Shown in pieces: positions 22,301-28,733 of a stretch of DNA of 28,733 bases. The stretch's first letter is position 1. The number at the start of each line of letters is the position of its first letter. This stretch comes from Hirudo medicinalis. Its lineage: Eukaryota; Annelida; Clitellata; Hirudinida; Hirudinidae. The stretch is taken from the NCBI GenBank assembly GCA_011800805.1, contig MPNW01000140.1:205843-234575 (forward strand). Direction: 5' to 3'. The notes below the pieces were generated by a model that saw only the letters and a list, made by a program, of their open reading frames with translations, did no database searches and was not told where the DNA came from. A program made the translations under genes and the position numbers.

Positions 22301-23095
22301 ATTTGAAAATAATGAAACAAAAATCAGAAGAAACAAGAGAGAAATGCTTCCAAAAAGGTCATTAATTAGTTGATAATTGTAAGATAACTTATTATTGGCA
22401 TGTTACTGAGACCAACTAACAAGTTGATTGTTGAGATCCTGCTTCTTCTTTCGGATTTCTTCGACACTTTTTGCGATGAAATCATATCGAAACCCGTCGT
22501 TGGACATCGTTGGAAATTCAGGATAAATTCTCTAATAAATATTAAATGCATATTAAATATTATTTGATTATCTAAAGGTCGCTTATATTTATTATTTAAA
22601 TACATTCATTTTCGATTAACTAAGATGATATAAAGATTGAATGTGTTTCGAGATTGATGTACTTGTTTAGAGAAGAAAAATATTGAAGAACAAAGATAAA
22701 CAATGAGGTTACTGATGCTAATAATGAATAATAATAATAATTACAATAATAATAATAATAATAATTTTGATTAACAATTATTAACAACAACTTCAGTTCA
22801 TTGGTAACTCCACCTGGGCTGAATCATCAGCATCCTCCATCCCACATCGCGAGTTCATGAGTTCACGAAAAGACAATTTTCTGTCGGGTTCTATCAGCAA
22901 CCTTTCGTTACAAATATTTAACTTATATGCGCCTTTATTCTCAGGTGATTTATGAATTAACATTAATTAAAAACAAATTATAATAACAAGCTATAATAAT
23001 ATGTCAACAAGAAATAATAACAATATTAACGTCGTAATTCATCACATTGTTTAAAATCACCTGTAGAAGTCTGTACATTGGCGAGTGTGAAGTAC
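18076..23095 (-). CDS. unrecognised coiled-coil and Ser-rich protein (5' end uncertain)
   Basis: Five exons join in consistent phases: 23061-23095, 22814-22890, 22421-22531, 21579-21919 and 18076-19393 (TAA at 18076-18078), about 626 residues so far. The N-terminal part holds FRELMNSRCGMEDADDSAQ and YPEFPTMSNDGFRYDFIAKS. A coiled coil follows (EEIRKKKQDLNNQLIEVEH, then MKSDLERERLEFYSMKEKF) and runs across an exon junction. The remaining 500 or so residues are rich in Ser, Asn and Lys with few aromatics, and probably disordered; they contain QISDLKKKFFNEGIGISPRG, basic clusters such as QEKKRPPS and a Ser/Thr/Arg-rich end finishing GANKNI. I do not recognise the family. It could be a fast-evolving cytoskeletal or centrosomal protein, but that is a guess. 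The start codon and any exons upstream of 23095 are not located. Confidence 0.72.
19394..21578 (-). other. last intron of the coiled-coil gene
   Basis: A 2.2-kb AT-rich intron. 20700-20890 is almost pure A/T with ATTTTATTGATATA-like repetition. An inverted repeat (9-bp arms, 3-base loop) lies at 21179-21199. The open frames seen here have no splice support. Confidence 0.7.
21579..21919 (-). CDS. coiled-coil gene, exon 4
   Basis: 341 nt, phase 0 in and phase 2 out, acceptor GATCAACAG and donor GTAGCA. It begins IEVEHMKSDLERERLEFYSM (the second half of the coiled coil) and then becomes polar: FEDNSIPTLNPACN, SYHTDSYKSPLDHG, SAPIRDYQESKSSS. Confidence 0.78.
21920..22420 (-). other. intron between exons 3 and 4 of the coiled-coil gene
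   Basis: A 501-nt AT-rich intron with a TCG/ATC triplet stretch at about 21930-21966. I see nothing else in it. Confidence 0.7.
22421..22531 (-). CDS. coiled-coil gene, exon 3
   Basis: 111 nt, 37 codons, phase 0 at both ends, acceptor TTATTAG and donor GTTAGT. It encodes RIYPEFPTMSNDGFRYDFIA then KSVEEIRKKKQDLNNQL. The heptad pattern continues without a break into exon 4, the main support for this frame over a longer overlapping open frame. Confidence 0.75.
22720..22766. repeat. AAT triplet tract
   Basis: An interrupted AAT/ATA triplet tract within an intron of the coiled-coil gene. Confidence 0.7.
22814..22890 (-). CDS. coiled-coil gene, exon 2
   Basis: 77 nt, phase 1 in and phase 0 out, donor GTGGAG after ..DADDSAQ. 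It encodes PDRKLSFRELMNSRCGMEDA then DDSAQ. Two methionines (MNSR, MEDA) are possible alternative starts if exon 1 is untranslated. Confidence 0.6.
23061..23095 (-). CDS. coiled-coil gene, possible exon 1 (35 nt)
   Basis: A 35-nt segment between a strong pyrimidine-rich acceptor (TGTCTGCTAATCTCAG) and donor GTGATT. In the phase required by exon 2 it reads YFTLANVQTST. Its acceptor implies at least one exon further upstream, which I cannot find; the adjacent transposon relic may lie in that intron. Confidence 0.45.
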
Positions 23096-23249
23096 CTGAG
23101 ATTAGCAGACAAGTAAAGTCTTAATAATAATAAACCACGATGCTTAACTTAAAGTTAATTAATTATAAAGTTAATTATAGCAATTACAAAAGTTCAGAAC
23201 ACTGAAATATCAAATAAAACATTAAAAAATTATAGAACAGAAATAAACT

Positions 23250-24376
23250 CTGGCTGGCCATATTAACGATTAATCTTCCGCTTAATCGCCAAGAATTTTT
23301 ATCGATTAATTTATTTTATTACGATTAAATTTTGATTCATTTATTTTATTACTTACTGAAACTTACTGAATTTGATATTATGCTTTAATGTCAAAAATGA
23401 CCAACTCTAAATGAAAGATTATAAACCTTTAATGGTAAATTGTGACCACTTTGGTTTTAAAATAGTCGATAAGAATAAAGTTATTGATGGTGGGAAGGCA
23501 CACTGTTTTCACTGTCAGAAAGTCTTTTGTGGCTCGAATACATCGACGACATCGAATAAACATCCGACAACAAAGAACTTGGAACAACATAGAACTGAAT
23601 GGAGTTGCTATCGAATAGTATTGGAGGACAAGCAGGAAACTCGAAACAAACATCGCTATGCCAATTTGTATTGGGGCACAACAAGCCAGTTAGTGCCAAG
23701 CTCCAAACTGATATTACAAACATTATTGCCCCTCGGATTACCAATGGTGGTCGACCAACATCCATTATTAATGACTCTGGTCTTCAACAGGTGATACTTG
23801 TCGCATTTCAGAATATGAATGCAGGTTGCCACCACACAAAATACGGACAGTTTTATTAATAGAATGTTTCAAGAGAAAAGCTCTGAATTGAAAATGAATG
23901 TCAACGGAGCCGATGTGATTGCAATTACGAGTGAATTTTAAATAAATGAAGGGTCGAGAGAGGCTCTGTGGAAGTTTATTCGTTGTGCAGTTGAACAGAA
24001 TTGTAACGAGCAGACTGTTGCAGGTGAACAAAGTGGGGAGGATAACAGTCAAAGCCTAGAGTCAGAGCCGCTGCAAAAGAAACCACGACTGATGCTGACT
24101 TGTAATGATTTAGAATCTGAGTCTGAAGACGACATGACTGAGTGCCATTGTTGACGGCGACTTGCAAAAGTACCAAAAATTCCGGAGTCACGAGATTTTC
24201 TGTTTTGGTGGAAACTTAATGCCTATTGTTTTCCGAAATTGGCATCTTTTGTTCCTACGCTACTTGTCAGTAGATTAAATTCGATTGTTATCGATTTAAT
24301 CGTTTTAACGGTTAATTAATCATTAATTATTATGCGATTAATTGTTATCGAAATCATTAATCGTTAACAGCCCTTG
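23250..24376 (+). mobile_element. degenerate, internally deleted hAT/BED transposon
   Basis: Imperfect inverted ends: the left end reads CTGGCTGGCC..TTAACGATTAAT, and the right end read backwards is CAAGGGCTGTTAACGATTAAT. Both subterminal regions carry repeated TCGATTAA-type motifs. Flanks AATAAACT (23242-23249) and AATAAATT (24377-24384) match at 7 of 8 positions, as expected for the 8-bp target duplication of hAT elements, though the flank is AT-rich. Between the ends lie broken pieces of a hAT transposase: a BED finger, a middle segment and the C-terminal dimerisation motif. The catalytic core is largely missing. It cannot be autonomous. Confidence 0.82.
23411..24267 (+). pseudogene. hAT transposase remnant (BED finger plus C-terminal motif)
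   Basis: hAT transposases cut and paste their element. The first frame (from 23411) gives CDHFGFKIVDKNKVIDGGKA followed by HCFHCQKVFCGSNTS, a BED zinc finger. A shift to another frame near 23600-23680 continues with SAKLQTDITNIIAPRITNGG, typical of the region after the finger, and a further piece (RMFQEKSSELKMNVNGADVI) resembles the segment before the first catalytic residue. The next recognisable part is acidic, then FLFWWKLNAYCFPKLAS near 24200-24250, the C-terminal dimerisation motif. Frameshifts, stops and a large internal deletion make it a pseudogene. Confidence 0.82.
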
Positions 24377-25240
24377 AATAAATTATCAAAGCCAGTTGCA
24401 ATCCTAAGCATTTGAATTGAAACATTTTGTTTTCCTGTTCTTGATTTCACGAAATAATTTATTAATTACATTGTTAAAAAATATTTACTGAAATATTTAC
24501 TTCACTGATTTAATGTAATTCAATCATTCACCATCAAATGGTGGACATTTCGTTGGAGTTGCATCAACTGGTGACATAATTGTGATGTCATACACGTGCT
24601 TGGATCTGCTTGAATGTACCAGTTAAGGTTAAGATAATGTATAAGTTAATAATAATACTTAAACATTATTTAAAAATTATTTTAAATATTTTTAAATTAA
24701 ATTTTGTCATATTTTAAATTAGTCGTGAATTAGTCTATCGAATTAATCCGAACACAAGTGAAAAGTTAAGTGCTTGTGAGATCAATGCATCACTCATGCA
24801 TCGCTAACCTCGACAACTTGCAGATTGAAGAGTTCCTAAAACTGCTGAAACTGAACAAAGAAGTTGATCAATCAATTTATTTTTACAATCAATCAATTTA
24901 TTCCCGGATTCTTTGCATCACGAGAAAGATTGGATGAAAGCATGGCAGCCGTTTGCAACAATTGTTCATCGCATTTTCAGTATTTTATCGTGTTGCCCTT
25001 TCATGTTCATTAATATTTCATTTCATTTTGATTTGACAAACGCTGCAAACTACAGGCGTTAACATTAATAAATACACATGTCATCTTAACTGACAGACAA
25101 AGAATTGTCACATGATGATGATGGTGATGATATTTCCAAATAATAATTACTAAATATCTAAAATAATAATAATATCAATAACCAATAATTTTTGTCAAAA
25201 TATTTAAGTGATTGGGCACTTTATTTGATCAAATATAATA
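24377..25240. other. AT-rich region without recognised genes
   Basis: No family is recognised. A 50-codon plus-strand open frame starts at 24785, with a short amphipathic segment (LQIEEFLKLLKLNKEVDQ), but nothing around it supports a gene. A 16-20 bp segment (AATCAATCAATTTATT) is duplicated at about 24868-24903. Confidence 0.5.
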
Positions 25241-25241
25241 T

Positions 25242-25355
25242 AATAACATAAGTTCCAATAATATAATACTAATGCAATAATATAAAAACATTATAATAAT
25301 ATAATACTAATGCAATAATATAAAAACATTATAATAATATAATACTAATGCAATA
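25242..25355. repeat. 38-bp tandem repeat, about 3 copies
   Basis: The block AATACTAATGCAATA starts at 25265, 25303 and 25341, a constant spacing of 38 bp; the last copy stops at an N (25356). The copies shown are nearly identical, so the array may be longer in the genome. Confidence 0.9.
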
Positions 25356-25356
25356 N

Positions 25357-25750
25357 TTCGTTCATTCGTTCATTCGTTCATTCGTTCATTCGTTCATTCG
25401 TTCATTCATTCATTCATTCATTCATTCATCCATTCATTCATCCATTCATCCATCCATTCATTCATTCAACCATCCATTGATAAGATTGTTTGTCCATCCA
25501 TTCGCAAATTCTCCAACACTCTCAAATGGATTCTATTCAACAACTCACTTTTTCACATACAAATATCGCATCCATCCATCCGTCCGTCCGTCCACCCATC
25601 CATCCATCCATCAGTCCATCCACCCATCAATCCATCCACCCATCAATCCATCCATCCATCCATCCATACATCCATCCATACATCCATCCATCTATCCGTC
25701 CATTCACCCATCAATCCATCCATCCATCCATCCATCCATCCATCCATCCA
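25357..25750. repeat. ATTC/ATCC tetranucleotide arrays
   Basis: TTCG/TTCA tetramers run from 25357 to about 25472. A non-repetitive spacer follows, then CATC/CGTC tetramers from about 25569 to 25750. The long His-Pro-Ser-Ile open frame over it is a product of the repeat and not a gene. Confidence 0.95.
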
Positions 25751-26105
25751 ATCAAAATTCATCCGCTCCTCATCCGACCATAGTCCCCTCCCTCGGCACA
25801 CTCATTCACGAAAACTTCCCGTGCATTCGGTCGACCATTAAATCATTTACGCACTCACTCCTCCACGCTCGTCTTCACCTTTTGCACGAGCGTTATTTCA
25901 TACCCCCCTGTTTACTCAACCATTACTGCCCGGGGCATATTTACTGGACCTCCCTTGACCCTGGTCTTCGGAAACCTTATATCTCTTATCAGTGCCCAAA
26001 TATCTACCATTTCACGTGCTCGAGGTGATAGAGGCGAGCGTTGTTTGTCAATGTTTGTCAATGTTATGTCGGCGATGGAGTCCGATGACGTTCGAATGCC
26101 GTTCG
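25751..26105. other. GC-richer unique block between repeat arrays
   Basis: This block is clearly richer in G+C and CpG than the rest of the window. On the minus strand it reads openly from 26105 to 25912, including SPRAREMVDIWALIRDIRFP, which looks like real coding sequence, then TAG-free sequence to a TGA/TAA-type stop. I do not recognise a family. It may be a remnant of a transposon. Confidence 0.35.
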
Positions 26106-26265
26106 TAATGTAATGTGATGTAATGTGATGTAATGTAATTTGATGTAATGTAATATAATGCAATGTGATGTAATGTAATGTGATGCAATGTGATGTGATG
26201 TAATGTAATGTAATGTGATGTAATGTAATGTAATGTAATGTGATGTAATGTGATGTAATGTAATG
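26106..26265. repeat. pentamer array, 32 units of T(A/G)ATG
   Basis: Thirty-two consecutive 5-base units without a single insertion or deletion. Most are TAATG, ten are TGATG, and four are other single-base variants. Period 5 means every reading frame is used in turn, so it is not protein coding. Confidence 0.95.
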
Positions 26266-26390
26266 CTGTTTACATGCGTGAATGCGTTATCTTTCTGTTG
26301 AGTTACAATGTGTTAGGGATGTCATTTTACTATTTATGGATGCAGGTGCAATCATTAGTCAAGAACTGCAATACATACTTTTGCATAAAT

Positions 26391-26448
26391 AATGACGATG
26401 ATGATAATAATAATAATAATAATAATAATAATAGTAATAATAATAAAA

Positions 26449-26483
<35 letters not shown>

Positions 26484-26517
26484 GATGTTGATGATGATGA
26501 CGATGACGATGATGATA
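26391..26517. repeat. AAT and GAT triplet array
   Basis: AAT triplets run from about 26403 to 26480, flanked by GAT/GAC triplets on both sides (26391-26402 and 26483-26517). The homopolymeric open frames here (poly-Asn, poly-Ile, poly-Leu) are artefacts of the repeat. Confidence 0.95.
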
Positions 26518-26700
26518 TCCAAAAGTACCGACACAGAACATGGAGCATCGCTAATGTCAATCACTAACGAACATCCACGTGTCCTGGTGGAGAGATATCA
26601 AAAGGTTGCCACAAAACCACTTCCAAGATCAACAACCGAGTTCAAATCGATGACGAAAAAAGTGGAAATTGAAATTAAAAAGAACTTTCCAAGGCTTTGA
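26518..26700 (+). CDS. possible coding exon, unrecognised
   Basis: Directly after a GAT array, an open frame encodes about 60 non-repetitive residues (KSTDTEHGASLMSITNEHPR, then VLVERYQKVATKPLPRSTTE, ending KKNFPRL) and stops at 26698-26700. The composition is protein-like. AG dinucleotides at 26524-26525 and 26536-26537 could be acceptors. No partner exon or family is found, so it may be chance. Confidence 0.25.
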   Translation, partial: SKSTDTEHGASLMSITNEHPRVLVERYQKVATKPLPRSTTEFKSMTKKVEIEIKKNFPRL

Positions 26701-27269
26701 GCGGATGATGATGATGATGATGATTCTGGGAAGTCACTGCCTGGAAATTACCTGGATTGGCTGAGTGGATTCTTGAAAAATATTTTGCTCTTTTCCATTG
26801 TTTTCCATATTTTCTTCTTTAGAGGCAAATGAATGGTGCTGGAGATTGAGTAATTGTTCCTGCTCAGTTGAAAAAAGTTGAAACAAAAAAATGAAGTTTG
26901 GATTTGTAGTGGATGCTTAATGAACAATTTGACTGAGTCGATGAGAGATATGGATGGATGAACGAACGAACGAACGAATGAACGAACGAATGAACTAATT
27001 ACTGAAGCTTATAAAGACCTCTGAAGGATCCTGCTTGAAGATGCACTCCAGCAGTTCAGAACACAGGAGTTCCTTACTGGTCATATACTGCTCAACCATT
27101 TCGTCTCTGTTGTGCATTCCTTCTGTTGTTATTTATTTGATTTTTAAATTACATTATTATATATCATTCGTATTTTACCTTTTATTTATTTCAACAAAAT
27201 GAAGGGTCACGAATGACCACCGACACAAATTTGTAGTGATAATTTATGTAGGTGACAGATGCAGACGAG
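26701..27269. other. unassigned sequence with short repeats
   Basis: Contains GAT triplets (26703-26724) and GAAC/GAAT tetramers (about 26959-26997). I see no gene. Confidence 0.6.
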
Positions 27270-27858
27270 TAATAATTGAGCTCATTCAATTTATCCTTTA
27301 GATGTTTGTTGGGATCGGTGGAAGGTAGGCAAGGTTGGAACCGAGTTAGGGTCGTTGAGCTGATGATTTGAGGAGGCAGAGGACTCAAAGGTTTGACAAT
27401 TCAGTTGACGAAGAAATGTTGGTGGAGCATTTTTATGGCTGAGTGTTCGAGAAATCAGGCGTTATGAAATCAGGGAAGTCTGGAATGGTGCAGTGAGCGA
27501 AACTGTGAACTATTTTGAAGCAGAGGCTTAGATCGTGGATGAGGCGTCGATGTTCGAGGGTCTTGAGTCCGAGTTGCTGAGGTCTGCTTCTGTAAGGCAA
27601 TGTTATCAATCCTGGAATGGCTATTGCGTAATATTTTTGGACGCGTTCACTGATACTCTGGGGGCTCCAGACTGGGGAGCAATATTCGAGGATTAGGCGG
27701 ACGTAGGTGCAATAGGCTCTGGTCAGAATATTTTTCTCTTGAGCGGAAGCATTTGAGGATTAGACTTATTCTGACAAAGGCTTTGTGAATGATGTCGTTG
27801 ACGTGGGCTTTAAAAATGAGTTTACTGTTAATAAGGACACCAATGATATTTGTTATAT
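27270..27858 (-). pseudogene. non-LTR retrotransposon reverse transcriptase, C-terminal remnant
   Basis: Read on the minus strand from 27858, it matches the region after the catalytic palm in CR1/L2/jockey-type elements: IIGVLINSKLIFKAHVNDII, then, after a one-base frameshift in an A run near 27734, TRAYCTYVRLILEYCSPVWS, SERVQKYYAIAIPGLITLPY and LGLKTLEHRRLIHDLSL. A TAA follows at 27433-27435. Past it, another frame still resembles the tail (HQHFFVN, PLPPQIISS, NKHLKDKLN). It is cut off at its 5' side next to a small inverted-repeat element. Nonfunctional. Confidence 0.87.
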
Positions 27859-27863
27859 TTTAA

Positions 27864-28048
27864 CAGGCGTGGGACCAAGTACTCAGGTCCATTTACGAGT
27901 ACAAGTACAAGTACTCAAGGTACAAGTACAAGTACCTGAAATCGATTACTACTCGAATACAAGTACAGGTGCCAAGTACCCCATGCCTGATTGGAACAAG
28001 TACTAAGGTCTGAGTTCAAGTACCCATGGTTCAAGTACTCCATGGCTG
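27864..28048. mobile_element. small GTAC-rich inverted-repeat element (hAT-like MITE)
   Basis: It starts CAGGCGTGGGACCAAGTAC and ends, read backwards, CAGCCATGGAGTACTTG; an inner end at 27989, read backwards, is CAGGCATGGGGTACTTGG. The interior is packed with AAGTAC/GTACTC units. Flanks TATTTTAA (27856-27863) and TTATTTAA (28049-28056) agree at 6 of 8 positions. The CAGG(C/G)xTGGG ends and the size suggest a nonautonomous hAT element (inference). It encodes no protein. Confidence 0.65.
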
Positions 28049-28580
28049 TTATTTAATCGTTGACATTTATTTGTTATTTCCATGTTTATGAAACATAATT
28101 TAATTGAAGCCTTTATAATTTGAATAAGTAGTTTAAATGTAGTTAATTTTTATTTAAACAACCTGATTTAAACATCGTTTAGTTTATTGAATTAAATCTT
28201 AAAAGAAGAAAACAATAACAATGTAATAATAATGTAATTAATAAACAATAACAATATAATAATTATATAATTAATAAACAAAAACATTTAACAACTTTAA
28301 AATTTTAAAAAACCCCGAAAAATATTGAAAATTCTTGTGGAATTCTGCATTTAGAGAGGAATTAAACTTCTGATTTGAAATTTCAGCTCGACGCTAAAAG
28401 TTACAATCCTGATTTGACAACAAATTTAGAAGAAATCATGAGATTCTAACCGATAATGTTTTTCAATTTCAATTGCAAGGCCTCCTGCAGCTTCCCTTCA
28501 ACTGGGCTTCCTCGATTTGTACCTGAGTTAACATTTTTTTAAAATTAATGGTAGCAATTTCATCGTTCAACTACGTCACT
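28049..28580. other. AT-rich sequence, nothing recognised
   Basis: About 530 nt of AT-rich DNA with no open frame or family resemblance. It includes AATAAACAATAACAAT-like repetition near 28208-28285. Confidence 0.6.
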
Positions 28581-28733
28581 CACTCATTCATTCATTCATT
28601 CATTCACTCACACGCTCGAGCACTCTCTCACTCACTCACTCACTCACTCACTCACTCACTCACTCACTCACTCACTCACTCACTCACTCACTCACTCACT
28701 CACTCACTCACTCACTCACTCACTCACTCACTC
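28581..28733. repeat. ATTC then CTCA tetranucleotide array, runs off the window
   Basis: ATTC tetramers (about 28583-28606) and then an almost pure CTCA array from about 28625 to the last base, more than 100 bp. The window or contig end lies inside the array, a common cause of assembly breaks. Confidence 0.97.

Noticed and set aside
22366..22605. 79-codon minus-strand open frame over exon 3 of the coiled-coil gene
   Set aside because: The alternative frame at 22421-22531 has proper splice sites and continues the heptad pattern into the next exon.
24785..24937. Short plus-strand open frame with an amphipathic segment
   Set aside because: No splice partner, family or conservation evidence; too short to call a gene.
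25242..25355. Regularly spaced repeats reminiscent of a CRISPR array
   Set aside because: The 38-bp units are directly tandem with no unique spacers, and the genome is eukaryotic.
25348..26028. 226-codon plus-strand open frame, His-Pro-Ser-Ile rich
   Set aside because: It is a translation of ATTC/ATCC tetramer repeats, crosses an N, and has no non-repetitive conserved part until the GC-richer block, where the minus strand reads better.
26330..26564. Poly-Leu, poly-Ile and poly-Tyr open frames on the minus strand, and a poly-Asn frame on the plus strand
   Set aside because: They are frames of an AAT/GAT triplet array.
27785..28006. 73-codon plus-strand open frame with a repeated Val-Gln-Val pattern
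   Set aside because: It reads through the antisense of a LINE remnant into GTAC repeats of the miniature element.

Overview
This is an animal nuclear genomic window. It is AT-rich and intron-rich, with many microsatellites, transposon relics and assembly gaps. There is no bacterial or viral gene organisation. The ORFs do not follow the genes: almost every real exon is short (35-341 nt), and I identified them by translating between splice signals and checking that intron phases agree.

Three protein genes lie head-to-tail on the minus strand, so reading runs from high to low coordinates. (1) About 23095 to 18076: an unrecognised gene of at least five exons. It encodes a short coiled coil followed by a long Ser/Asn/Lys-rich, probably disordered tail of about 440 residues. 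(2) 15804 to 13961: a divergent tropomyosin. Its coding-exon lengths (126, 134, 111, 63, 70 and 83 nt to the stop) and phases closely follow the vertebrate TPM exon plan, but the exons matching vertebrate exons 5 and 6 are absent, at a place where the assembly has a one-base gap. (3) 12429 to beyond position 1: the 5' part of a Dishevelled gene, with eight phase-compatible exons covering the DIX domain, the Ser/Thr linker, the basic stretch and the first third of the PDZ domain. The rest of PDZ and the DEP domain lie outside the window.

Mobile sequence: a non-LTR reverse transcriptase relic (3-581, + strand) in the last Dishevelled intron seen; a degenerate, internally deleted hAT/BED transposon (about 23250-24376) with imperfect inverted ends; the C-terminal remnant of a similar non-LTR element on the minus strand (about 27270-27858); and, directly beside it, a small GTAC-rich inverted-repeat element (27864-28048). 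From about 25240 to the right end the sequence is mostly simple repeats: a 38-bp tandem repeat, ATTC/ATCC tetramers, a 32-copy pentamer array, AAT/GAT triplets and a terminal CTCA array.

The organism cannot be fixed from sequence alone. The tropomyosin exon plan and base composition would suit a tunicate, another invertebrate deuterostome or a cnidarian; this is inference. Dishevelled (Wnt signalling) and tropomyosin (actin filaments) have no known operational link, and I see no evidence of a multi-gene system. The least explained items are the coiled-coil/disordered gene and the unusual tropomyosin.
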